Positions 53,061 to 64,000 of a DNA stretch of 64,000 nucleotides are shown piece after piece. The stretch's first letter is position 1. Each line of letters opens with the position of its first letter. Made by a program: the position numbers and the translations under genes. The notes beneath the pieces are model-generated. The model was given only the letters and a program-made list of their open reading frames with translations, ran no database searches and was not told where the DNA came from. Source of the stretch: Tubiluchus corallicola (Eukaryota; Priapulida; Priapulimorpha; Priapulimorphida; Tubiluchidae); the NCBI GenBank assembly GCA_030141605.1, contig JAQGDQ010000005.1, positions 62,001 through 126,000 of the forward strand, in the 5' to 3' direction.

Positions 53061-55085
53061 AAAAGCACCGCTTTCGCTACCAGCTTTAACAGTATGGAAA
53101 ACCTCCTGCTCTGGAGCTATCTCTGATGATGAATATGGTATAATTTGGTACAATGGTAAGCCGCTGATAAATCGCAGCAATAACCAGTAAACAAAGCTAA
53201 CGCGCAGTCATCGCCTAAGTCATTTCTCAGGAAAGTCTTTTTATTACCTGACAGCCTTACAAAATGGATATTTCAACTAAACCTTAATTCTTCATTACGC
53301 AAGTAATTTCAGCCAACTGTAACACTTCACGTCACTAGCTAAACGTTAGCGCTCAGTATTATTATAAAAAATTTGGTAAGACGCTTATACCAGTTTATTA
53401 TGGTTATTTTTATTTGTATACATTTGTCTGTTTTAACATCGTAACAATCTTCTTTTGAATTTTCATTTCTAAATAACGGTCTTTGGGAACATCAAATCAA
53501 ATAAAAAACACAAGTATTTCAGTCGCACGCCATGAAATTGTTGTTGCGTTATTTACGCTAAACTGTAAAAATTAAATTACACGTGTAGGTGATCATCATG
53601 TAAGAAATTTGAATTCCATAGTCTATTATTTAAATGAAGTTTTTTTAAGAAAATACACTTTATGTAAAGATAATACACTTTATGTAAAGAATCATCGGAT
53701 TTTTCTGGTAAATTACGTCTTCCCAACAAAAACCGTCTCACAACGTTCTGGATAAAATTATAGTGTTTGAGCAAAATCACTGCTTTCTGAGAAAAACTGA
53801 GTGTTTCTAAAAAGTTTTTATTTTTACGGGAAGTTTTGTACAGTAAGCGCCCTGCCCTGCAAAGCATCTGATGTTGATACTTCCATTTTCTCGACGCAGT
53901 TCTGAATAAAACTTACTACCCGAGGATACATAGGAAAGGGATAACGTTTCATTAAAATTTTATATTTACCTTGCAGTTCTGACATTCAGCACTCATAATA
54001 TCAGTTACTACAGATGGAAGTTGACTTTACGATCCACGAGAGTGATCGTCTTTCTTAATTTGCCACTGCTCGTTTCAACACTTCGTGAAGAGGTGATTGC
54101 TTTTTTAATGTGCTCTTGCTCTGTTCAGATAACCTGTGGATCTACCACGTTCTCAATAGCCAGAACATTTTAATGTTCATGCTGCAAAAGCCTAATGTTT
54201 CCTTGCAAAACACAAGCTCGGCACTGAGTATCTTTAGAAAGTAAAAGAAAAACATTTTTAATGTGCAGGGAATTATTATCTTCACTTCAATAAATAAATA
54301 TTGGCGCACTGAGTGACACAGTTATATATAAAGAGGATTTAGGCAGTAAAGACAAGAATAATATAGATAACGATCTGGTCAAAGTAAAGACAAAGTCTCT
54401 GGGAAACAAAACAGAGTAGAAAAAGTTAAAATCTACAGCAGTGTTTCTTTTGGAACACAGTTTAGACAAAAGCTGAGTATCAACCGTCACAGTTTCTAGA
54501 AAAATATTAAAAATGAAAATGCGAAGTTTTTTACTAACAAAAATGTGGAAATGTGACATCGACAAGGAAACCTTGATCCCGTCATATAAACAAGCATTTA
54601 ATGGCGAACAGTAAAGTTAATTAGGATGCTAATTTTGCCTTGTAACTACAGGGAGGAAGCCGATGCATTCGCGCAGTGTGTGGTGCCTGTGTTACTGCTG
54701 AGAGTATGTGTTGCTGCAGAGTGTTGAAGACGGCTGGTTACACAACCACGTGAAGTATAGCAATTGTCAATATTCGCAAATGGATACATGACAACAAATA
54801 TATGGCCACTTTTGTATCCACCAGCGTCAAGCGAGCTCGACTATTTTTGCGGAGCTCTGTGTGAAGCGGTAATAACTCGTGAGATTATTGTTAGCAAATC
54901 TTGAGAGAGACGAAATTACAGAGTTTTGCTTCAGGGACGTTGTAACGAGCTATATTAAAAGGAAGCAAACCAATCCAGCTATAATAAATCGTGAAACTCA
55001 AAACTAAAGGGTTTAGATAGTGAAAATTATTTTATAAAATAATATAATTTAATAGTGTCTACTCTGATATACTGGCTTAATACTT

Positions 55086-55086
<1 letters not shown>

Positions 55087-55179
<93 letters not shown>

Positions 55180-55295
55180 GTAATAATAATAATAATCTAT
55201 ATTTAAAGTCGGCTTTTTGGATGAGCAATTAACATAAGCTCCAAAGAGCTTTTGGACCGACTTTAAATAACAAACTAAAGCTACATAACAGAGTG
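55087..55295 (-). repeat. (AAT)n plus palindromic shoulder unit, copy 2 (reverse orientation)
   Basis: About 108 bp of AAT units is followed by the same shoulder as at 37905-38002, reversed. Its core at 55202-55267 starts TTTAAAGTCGG and ends CCGACTTTAAA, a perfect 11-bp inverted repeat closing a 66-bp unit. Confidence 0.8.
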
Positions 55296-55574
55296 CAAAA
55301 AAACCTTAGAGCTACTGACTACACTCCTACGATCATGCCACCAAACACGCATAGACTGCTAACAAATTAAATAATATTGATGCGTTAATTTTCAAGTTTC
55401 TTTCATCATTCAATATCATGCATGAATGGCTCCGACTCAAGGTGAAAAACACGCCCTTAATAACAAATTGATTAAATACCTGTCTAAAGCGATACCTAAA
55501 TTAATTAATTGCGCTCATTGTCATTAATGTATGCAATAATGTATCTCTGTTATTTCTTCTGATTGCAATGGTTT

Positions 55575-55650
55575 AAACGTTAGTGATTCAAGCAAGCGGT
55601 CTTCAATAGCGCAAAATAGCTTAGAGACTTGGGTTCCAGCCACAATAGAG
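55575..55650 (+). other. Possible tRNA-derived (SINE-head) fragment
   Basis: GTTAGTGATTCAAGCAAGCGG resembles an A-box region, and GGGTTCCAGCC about 40 bases later resembles a B-box. The cloverleaf is not convincing, so this is at best a decayed SINE head. Confidence 0.3.
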
Positions 55651-56117
55651 GAACGCTGTCCCTACCCCATTCATTAAATTTTACGATAACGAAAATGTAT
55701 TATTAAAAACGTTTAGCACATTTAAATTTTTTTTAGATACAGTGGTCAACTTTTTGCATTTACAACTTTACAAAATGTACGAGCTTCGCCCATTTCATAG
55801 TCATGGTGTACTGGCCTCCATGTCTATAAAATGGTAAGTGGTTTCAAACGACACCTCAACACTTAAAAGATACTAGAAAATAACTGGAAATTTTGAAATC
55901 TCAGGATGCATTTCATTATTATTAGTAGTAGTAATATAATAACGCACTATTATTGCTTAGTAATTTTCTTAATAAGCACGTGAGCGCGATATTTGATGCT
56001 ATCAGAAAATACCACAATTATTTCGTCTTTCTGTGAAATTCTAAAAAAATATCCGTGCGTCTTTTTTTATAAACAAGAAACAACCTGAGGGAGTTAATTG
56101 CTGTAATGGAGAGATAC

Positions 56118-56405
56118 GTGTTACCTTGAGAGTGGAACGAAAATTACTAGATACTCATTTGAAGAGATGAGATATTATGTAGCGAGAGCTAGATAACTAG
56201 ACGCTATTTTGAGAAAAACGTAATAATGTTTTAGTTAAACGAAATACCAGTTGAATTTGAGATACAAATTTCAAAGAACAATATGTTCTCGTTAGTCTAG
56301 AGAAAACAATATATTGTCTTGCAACCAAGTATATGAAAGTATCTTAAAAGAACTACATAGACTCTACTATCTTGAGGAAAACATAAACTATCTTAACTTA
56401 AGGAG
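56118..56405. repeat. Degenerate ~21-bp tandem array, locus 2
   Basis: Units such as TAGACGCTATTTTGAGAAAA(AC), GTAATAATGTTTTAGTTAAA(C) and CTACTATCTTGAGGAAAAC recur at about 21-22-bp spacing. The unit consensus (AGATACTATYTTGARNAAAC) is the same as at 34715-34940. Confidence 0.55.
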
Positions 56406-57002
56406 TCATTCAACAGACCTCTTTTGAGCTTTTTATAGAGATACCCAATGTTAAAAAGAACTTAGAAAAGTTTTACAATAGTAAGTATATCATGTTATAC
56501 GTTGATGCATCATGTCACGTCCTAAATTTATTTTTTACCATTCAACAGTAATTAGTATTTGATACAAAATATTTTCTCTAACACACATAAATTATAATAT
56601 GATACACTTAAACAATGTTGTGCCTCGAAATAGCTTGTATTACGAATTTTGCAAAAATGGACTGTTCAGAGAAAAATCGCAATTAAACTGCACCTATTCT
56701 AAAATTCATAGAGTCAGGAAATTATGCGCAGTCTCTTGAGGAACATAGGTCAATGAAAAGAAATAGTTTGGGAAGCAATTTTTAGAACAGTTTAGCAGGT
56801 AGCATCATATTTTGTATGACACAAGGGTTAACATTTATAGCATAATTTCTGTCCCTTCAGAAGGAAAGAATTATAATTATAAACCTGCTCAATGTTGTGC
56901 TGTATGAAATTGCCTAACTTGTTAGCTAAACTCTAATGTGATTTAAATGTAATTATTAACATACTTTGTTTTTATCAAATAACAATTTCTTTTGAAATTA
57001 CT

Positions 57003-57255
57003 TACAAAAGCTCAAAAGAGAAGGAAACAAGGGAAAAGAAACTATGAAGAAAAAACCAGGAAGAAAGGAAGGGAAAAAAGCAGGCTAGCAGGTAAGAAAG
57101 TTAGGACGAGAAAGAAAGAAACAAACAAAGAAAGAAATTGAAAGAATAGAAAGGAAGACAAAAGAAAAAAGAGAATGGAAGAGAAAAAAGGAAAGCAAGA
57201 AAAAATAGAGGAATAAATGGACGAACAAAGAATTCAGGAAAGAATCAAAAAGGAG
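57003..57255. repeat. Purine-rich GAAA/GGAA tract
   Basis: About 250 bp with very few pyrimidines on the plus strand, built from AAAGAAAG and GGAAAG phrases. The pyrimidine-strand frame at 57085-57363 is compositional. Confidence 0.7.
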
Positions 57256-57778
57256 AAACACGATGCTGCTCACCTTCCTTGATATATTATCAAGGTGACC
57301 TCTAACCATGTGTAAGCGAAGTGCGTCATAAAAATTATCCTTAAGACAACATTTCACCAGCAAAACAGTAATTAATAACTGCCTTCAGTGAATAAATAAT
57401 TTATAGTCTTCGACGTCTGCTTTGGTATGCCAATCTTAATTAAGCACATCCCAGTTCAAATTAAAAAGCTTACTCGTAAACCTGACTTATTTAGTGTTAA
57501 TTATTTAGTACATATTCGAGATTAAAAAAGATGGAGCGATGAATGTGACCTGGGACAGGCACAATAAAATAACAGAACTACGACCCGATTAAGCATGGCA
57601 TGTGGAAGAGGCACAGACCAAAATGGGGCCTTCTATGTGAGTGTAGTCCAAGCGAGCAATTAACAGCAAAGAAACTTAGAAACGATTCGGTGAAAGACTT
57701 TGGAAGAATAAAAACCTTTAAGCAGTTTTATTATTGTTTACTCTGTTTGCTGCAAAACAAACATGCACGCATTGCACA

Positions 57779-58038
57779 GATAAACATGGTAATTGCCGTG
57801 ATAATTTAAGGTTGTTTGTGATTACTGATTAGTGTTATTTTTGTCTTATTAGTATTATTAGACGCTTCGCTATTGTTATATACAACTTACATGGTGATTT
57901 CAGCATAACGGATAAACATGGTAATTGCCGTGATAATTTAGGGTTATTTGTCTTCACTAGTTAGTGTTATTTTTGTCTTAGTAGCATTATCAGACGATTC
58001 GGTATTGTTATCTACAACTTACATGGTGATTACAGCAT
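57779..58038. repeat. Two-unit tandem duplication, 132-bp period
   Basis: GATAAACATGGTAATTGCCG begins both units (57779 and 57911), and the following ~125 bp are alike with scattered substitutions, ending CAACTTACATGGTGATT-CAGCAT in both. There is no coding frame in common. Confidence 0.85.
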
Positions 58039-58261
58039 GTTATGATGGCAGCTGAGTCCCCTCAACAAGAATATCTTTTATACGCCTTCACAATCATCGC
58101 CACCTCCGCCCCAACCCCCACATCACCATTGAAATTTTATCATTATAATGCCACTTTTTGCTTATTTAACAAGCAGCAATTTTTTTGTCTGTTGCGAAAG
58201 GTTTAGATGGCATATGAGCAGTTTAAGATCTATCTAAACACTAAATTCTAAAATTTCTTAC

Positions 58262-58863
58262 TTTTTAAATTTAAAATCTGTAAGTCAAAATAATCTGCTC
58301 TTTAAAATATTGGAACTATTAAAGAGCAGACACTATTTTTTTCAAGAATGCTTTGCGTGAAAGAATTATTACAGCAGAAACCCTATTTCGCGTTCGCGAA
58401 ACTAGTTCTTCGCTGTTACATGTATTTCGCCATTTTTTAGTTAGAATACTACTAGCGTCTGCATTTTGAAAACGCGATGCACAAAAAACAGGTGCTGCAC
58501 CTTTCAGTTCACATGTGTGCACACGTTCGACAGCTCATGCGTGAGCACAGCGGTAAATTTGAAATTTGAATTTTTATCTTAAAAGTTGCCCAGTTTTGTT
58601 ACAACACACCAAATCTCTTACAGTACTGCTGAACTTAATTTTTTCTCTTTCACAAACACGTGCAACACGCTCACGAAATGCTTTTGCTGCTGAAAACTGT
58701 GTCCGTTGATGTTTATGTCATAAATATTTGGCTCGCCCGCTCTTAATTGAGATTTTATTCTATTACTTAACTATCAGAAACGCTTTTCCAGTATTACTGA
58801 TGTTAAAATGTATACCTTTTACCGTACTTGAAAATGGGATAATATATGAAAAATCATCTTCCT
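58262..58863 (+). mobile_element. TTAA-type MITE family, copy C
   Basis: Highly similar to copy D over CACAAAAAACAGGTGCT, GTGAGCACAGCGGTAAATTT, GTGCAACACGCTC and GAAAAATCATC. The right-hand TTAA is mutated to TTGA and the left terminus is eroded. Confidence 0.7.
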
Positions 58864-59901
58864 TTGAGGTTTTTAGTTCATTAAAGTTGGGAAGTCATAT
58901 TAGCAACGGTATGTTACTGCAATTAGTGCTACTATTGTGTAGTGCCAATATCGTCAGTGTCAATGTCGGGTGATTTCGTTGTCGCCAAAATGAAATAATT
59001 TCTGCCCTGTTACTTAACTTTTCAAAAGTTTGAATTCGGCATGAGTTATTGAGTCTGTATAGGCCTACGCCGTTTCAGATAATGCATTGCATTTTACTTT
59101 TAGGTGGTTAAATCATGACCCTGCTGAGAACTGTTATTGAATTAGTCACCAAATGCTGAATCAAAATTGTATTATATTTTGGTGTTATTTCACATGTGTG
59201 TAATCAGTGTTTTTACCATGCAACAATTACCAATTCACAAGTGCACAGATATACGTTCAGACTTTTGACATTTGGTCTTTTACTCAAACCAAATGAACAT
59301 CAAGCTCGACACTTATCCTGAAAATCTTTTAAAATTGTTTACAAAATTCGTAGCGCAAATATAGCTGTAGGTTATATATCTGAATTATGTGAGCATTTAC
59401 ACTAATGGCGACTAATTCATTGATGCTTAGCCAAGTCCATTTCTTGTGAATCAAATCTACGCAAAGAGAGATGCAGAAACAATTTCTTACGCAATTAGTA
59501 AGACATATCACATCACCTGCATCTGTGGTTATCTGGATAAAATTGCCAGGATTAGTCCAATTATTGCAATCATAAAGGCGGATATGATTATAGGCCTATA
59601 TTTCCAAGTGCACTGCTAGTCGACTGTGCCGTTTCACTGCAACTTGTAAGCTTTTATGGCAATAACGACCTTGAAGATATTAGCCCGCGCAACCTTGGTA
59701 TTCTTTGTCAAATAATGTTTGATAAAAGTTAACTATAGAGCAACACTAAACACATGGGCTAGAAATTAAGTTTGGAAAGTCGCCATATAAAATGTGTTAA
59801 TCTTTTGTCAAATTTTATATAGTTTGTACGCAATATTAGCAGTTGCATCACAAAGTCACTGAAATTATGAACGTCAAATATATTACAAAGCCGTCCTTAA
59901 T

Positions 59902-60283
59902 CAGGGTCGTCCAGAAAAGAACATTTCTGCAACTTTCAAATTAAAAACGTATAAAAATGTAATTTGAATTAAAACGAATATACATATATTTTATACGCAA
60001 AAATAAAATTAATTGTAAGTTTCTGCTGGGTTTTTTAAAAATGTGATGTAGGCACAAAATTCTATTTCTATAACAAAGAAAAGGATTTTTCCAAAATTTA
60101 CTGTTGTAAATGGGAAAGACACTCAGCTTTTGGTGCTTTTTAATCTACATAATTTAAAAAAACACCTTGACGTAAATCTTCTGGATCGTAAATTATGGAA
60201 AACATGTCTCAGCGAGCGTATCACGCCAGAAAAATCAAAAGTGTTATTGAACTGAATTCATAATGTATATATGTATATGTATG

Positions 60284-60314
<31 letters not shown>

Positions 60315-60468
60315 TCATTAGCCACTATATATATTCATAATGTATATATGTATATACAGTATATACATATATTCGTTTTTATTCTGTTAGATTTTTATAC
60401 CTTTTTGACCCGTAATTTTTGATTTATTATATAACTTGCAGGTAATGTTTTTCTGGACAACCCTATAG
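59902..60468. mobile_element. mariner/Tc1-like MITE with (TA)n interior
   Basis: The left end AGGGTCGTCCAGAAAAGAAC and the reverse complement of the right end AGGGTTGTCCAGAAAAACAT form an inverted repeat. Inside, TATAAAAATGTAATTTGAAT on the left and its approximate inverse on the right extend the symmetry. The interior holds TA/TATG repeats (60265-60360). TA flanks the right end; the left flank is less clear. There is no transposase. Confidence 0.6.
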
Positions 60469-61309
60469 TACTCAGAGGTGATCATTTGGCCACGTTCTCT
60501 GAGCAGTTTCTGTTACAGGAGTTTACCATGAGGATAATACTGCCTGCCTGGCAGTTATTGTGTGTTGACAGTGCACCCAAACATACTTGGCATAAGAGAC
60601 GCAATATAAAGAGCATTGTTTAGTCTCATCATTTAATGGGCAAGGAACTATTACCTTTAGACGTAATCCGGCCTTTGATAATAATAAACGCAAGACGAAC
60701 TTTTGTCAGCACTCACATAAAATGACTTTAGGGCTATAACGTAAAGACTTTTTTCAGCTTCGTGTTTCTTGGCTCTTCGCCGGAAGCGGAAAAATTAATG
60801 ATGATTGAAGAACACGAAAGCGGAGGTAGAAGACGTAAAATACAGGTAGAGAATAGTGGCGGAAAAGGTTTAGGATAATAGAGCTAAAAAGCGTTAGGAA
60901 ATAGGGGTGAAATCCATTACTTGGACTCATAGGAAAGGTCTTATGTGTCGGTATCAAGGTTTTGTGTGAAAATTTTGTCCTTTGCCAAGGAATAACGATT
61001 TATGATTAGTAATTAAATTACGGATGGACAATCAACTTCAATGCACCGAAGGAAACGTACATAAAACGAAAACCACCGGACCGGAGAAGAGTGGCTAAAT
61101 TGGATGACCTAATAAGAACGATTTTCCAAGATCAGTTTATCCATCAGAAATAATCAGTACAGTCGCTGAAGAGAAAAATGTCCTCGTAAAAAAACTAATT
61201 ACTAATTTGAGTAGCTTCAGTGAAAGAGAGACTTTCAGAACTAAAAAAAGTTGACGTGTCTGCGTAGAGAGCTTTGAATTTGGTTTGCTTATGCGAACAT
61301 ACATATTAA

Positions 61310-61917
61310 AGCAAAACCGAATCCAGTCTTAAACTGTAGGTCAAAACAATCTACTCTTTAAAATATTGAAAGGAAAAATACTATTTTTTCAAAAGTGACT
61401 TACGTGAAATAATTATTACCACACAAACGCAATTTCGGTTTCGCGCCACTAAGTCTTCGCTGTTACATGCATTCCGACATTCGCTAGTTAGACGGGCACT
61501 AGTGCCTGCATTTCGAAAACGCCTTGCACAAAAAACAGGTGCTATGCCACTCAGTTCAGATGTGTTCGTTTGTGACGAACTGCAAACGTTCGGCAGCTTG
61601 TGCGTGAGCACAGCGGTAAATTTGAAATTTGAATTTTTATCTTAAAGCTTACCTAGTTTTAGTACAACACACTGAATATCTTACAGTAGCACTGTACTTC
61701 AAGTTTCGCTTTCGCAAAAACGTGCAACACGCTCGTGGAATATTTTTGCTGTTGAAAATTAAGTTCGCTTGTGATGTCATCCATAGTTGGGTTCGCCTGC
61801 CGTTAATTATGATTTTAATTTATTATTTGATTATCAAAAACGCCTTTGCAGTATTTATGTATACTTTTTATCGGACTTGAAAATTAGGTAGTATGTGAAA
61901 AATCATCCTGTCTTCCT
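61310..61917 (+). mobile_element. TTAA-type MITE family, copy D
   Basis: TTAA at 61306-61309 and 61918-61921 flanks a 608-bp element. The left end reads AGCAAAACCGAATCC and the reverse complement of the right end reads AGGAAGACAGGATGA. The length and inner order match copy B. Non-coding. Confidence 0.75.
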
Positions 61918-62431
61918 TTAAGTCTGATAAGGTGGAAAATTGATGTATTCTGCATTTATGAAGACGACGAGAATAACCAGACAATCATGAACAGTTGATT
62001 GATTAAACTCAAGCAACTCCGAGGTTGGGGTGAAGATAGGAAATCAACACCTTTACTCTGGGTAATTACAATCCAGATTAGATTTGGCTTTTGAAAGAAG
62101 ATGCGCTTACATCCTTGAAAGAAGTTACGCTGCTATTTCACCACAATCGTCAGAATCTCTGCAAGCTCTGAGTCTCATCTTAATAGCTTAATAGCATATC
62201 CTTAATAATGAGCGAGTTTCCAGTCTTAGCATTTCCATATTGAGTAGAATCTGCTGTAAAATGCCTGATTTTGACTTGTAGTGCAGCGAAATGCACAAAA
62301 TGTGTTTTTACCAAGCGCCATCTTCGAGCAGTGACCGGGAAAACAAATAAACAAAGAAATTTTTTATTGTTTTGTTTACTGAGACATATAGCATCTTGAT
62401 AAAGGCAAAAATTGTATCATCGTCTCACGCC

Positions 62432-62572
<141 letters not shown>

Positions 62573-63810
62573 TACGTTTTTTACTCTCTTACTCTAGATC
62601 TTGAATTTTTTTACCGTTACAAATAAAGCCTTACACAGACTACACCAGACACCTCACTGGTTTTTCCTGCAAAATGTTCTTGCTTTATGGCAGCGTTAAA
62701 GCCTTTGGCAGGAAAATCTCGATAATAAATAAGCTCCTTGCGAGCAGAGCTTATGAGTTGAATGCCACATGCTTCGCACATGAGAGTAAGCTTGTAATAG
62801 GATTACATTAACACTGATTTCAAACGCATTGAATTTTCGTTGAATCTGAAAACTTGAACAATTAGGTGTAATAAAGGTAAAAAAACTTCAAGAAGATTGG
62901 GATTCTTGTCAGAGCAGCTTCTGGAAACTATATAAAAACTGCACACAAATTGATTGTATGAAATACATTTAGTCATGTTTCGCGCGGATCTATGCAAGCA
63001 AAATTTTCCCTTGTCCATTACATAACCACGCTGTAAATTCAGTGAACTCATTACGATCAATAATTTATTGTAATATGGTAACCTTTGGTATAATCTTTCA
63101 CAAAAAATACTTCACAGGTCTACAACCATTAGCGTATAACTTTCCTTTTAATTCTTTCGTATGAAATAAATGAACAAGATATGCAGAGTTTCTTATTGCT
63201 TAATTACGGCTTACACTTTAACTGTTTCTGTAATTCGCTCTTTGCGAATTAATCACACGCTGTTCAAGTATTGGAGAGCCTAGGATTATTGCTTAGTTAG
63301 CATTCAGACGGCTTTCTCGCGAATCTTATGAAATTAAAGCGCACTCGACCTCTCTTCCCCTTGTTCAACCTCAGCGTAATTATTCGAGTGATTGAATTTT
63401 GTTGTATTGTACTGAAAGAGGCGATATTTCGCAGGCTTTTCAACTACAGTGTTACTGTATATTGTGTTCCTAGTTGTTACACAGAAAAGTGAACTGGAAA
63501 TACAGAGTATAACGTGTTTAAGCGCGATCTGTGAATATGGTAGCTCCCTTACAAGTATGGTAAGCCAGACACAGCCAAACCAAGAAGGTTCTCAACTACG
63601 TATACGTATACTGAGCAGAACTGCCATGACTTTTTAATTGTGAAGTTCACTACCATGGTCAACTTTGCGGGTTCAGTTCTATCTGGTTTGTTCATGTTAA
63701 TTCCGCTCTAAATAAATTTATTTGTCTGTGCCTCAGTAATAACATCGGTGCATATTCTGTCATAAGGCCTTATTTATATTTCTAAAAGCTTTAGAATAAA
63801 ATCTCAGTCT

Positions 63811-63811
63811 G

Positions 63812-63908
<97 letters not shown>

Positions 63909-63945
63909 TAATAATAATAATAATATCAATAATAATAATAATAAC
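63811..63945. repeat. (AAT)n microsatellite
   Basis: About 135 bp of AAT units with two or three imperfect units near the right end. The poly-I frame on the minus strand is an artefact. Confidence 0.97.
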
Positions 63946-64000
63946 TGAGACTATTGAAGCCAACAGTTAATGGTGGACAGCATCATGATTCAGATCAGTT

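Noticed and set aside
53577-53867. 96-codon minus-strand frame MLCRAGRLLY...
   Set aside because: No similarity recognised, and it includes an 18-bp tandem repeat (ATACACTTTATGTAAAGA) at about 53655-53690; likely chance.
57085-57363. Minus-strand F/S/L-rich 92-codon frame resembling a membrane protein
   Set aside because: It is the pyrimidine strand of a purine-rich tract, so hydrophobic runs follow from composition; the same holds for 43626-44182 and 45380-45745.
63449-63562. Possible RGK second exon (KSELEIQ followed by a GTAAGC donor)
   Set aside because: An acceptor in the right phase can be drawn, but the peptide lacks the expected DGEE-type and hydrophobic strand pattern of the G domain.

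Overview
Animal nuclear DNA. Genes are split by GT-AG introns, AT-rich introns and spacers are long, microsatellites are abundant, and many non-autonomous transposons are present. Four protein-coding genes are supported by recognisable families: a White/ABCG half-transporter, the MSL complex scaffold MSL1, a C1orf198-type (DUF4706) protein and the first coding exon of an RGK-type small GTPase. The gene set suggests a bilaterian, probably a non-vertebrate, but I cannot name the phylum. No bacterial, organellar or viral genome is present, and I saw no rRNA or functional tRNA gene.

Layout. (1) 336-10502, minus strand: 14 exons of the White-type ABC transporter. The last exons (final transmembrane part) lie beyond base 1. 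(2) 10503-13214: the spacer between two head-to-head genes, holding one well-delimited hAT-type MITE and one or two decayed hAT-like elements. (3) 13215-22302, plus strand: MSL1 in 8 exons. Its introns carry two further hAT-like elements and a pogo/Tigger transposase remnant. (4) 22303-25373: the spacer between convergent genes, with an old hAT-like copy. (5) 25374-26273, minus strand: the C1orf198 homologue as one uninterrupted reading frame. (6) 26274-41906: a 15.6 kb gene-poor stretch with two TTAA-flanked MITEs, a decayed non-LTR reverse transcriptase, a tRNA-headed SINE, tandem arrays and microsatellites. (7) 41907-42918, plus strand: first coding exon of the RGK GTPase, ending at a clean donor inside the G domain. 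(8) 42919-64000: no further exon recognised. This is probably a very long RGK intron, filled with a polypyrimidine tract, inverted repeats, MITEs, tandem duplications and microsatellites.

The genes do not form a pathway: a membrane transporter, a chromatin acetylation scaffold, an uncharacterised conserved protein and a calcium-channel/cytoskeleton-type GTPase are simply neighbours. The most informative non-genic content is the transposon record. Three hAT-type elements have terminal inverted repeats plus 8-bp target duplications readable by eye. A ~600-bp TTAA-flanked family occurs four times in one orientation. There is a fold-back-like element with arrays of a CATTATGTAAC-type motif on both arms. 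Two loci share a degenerate ~21-bp periodic repeat. I found no convincing new multi-gene biological system; the candidates for something undescribed are these repeat families.
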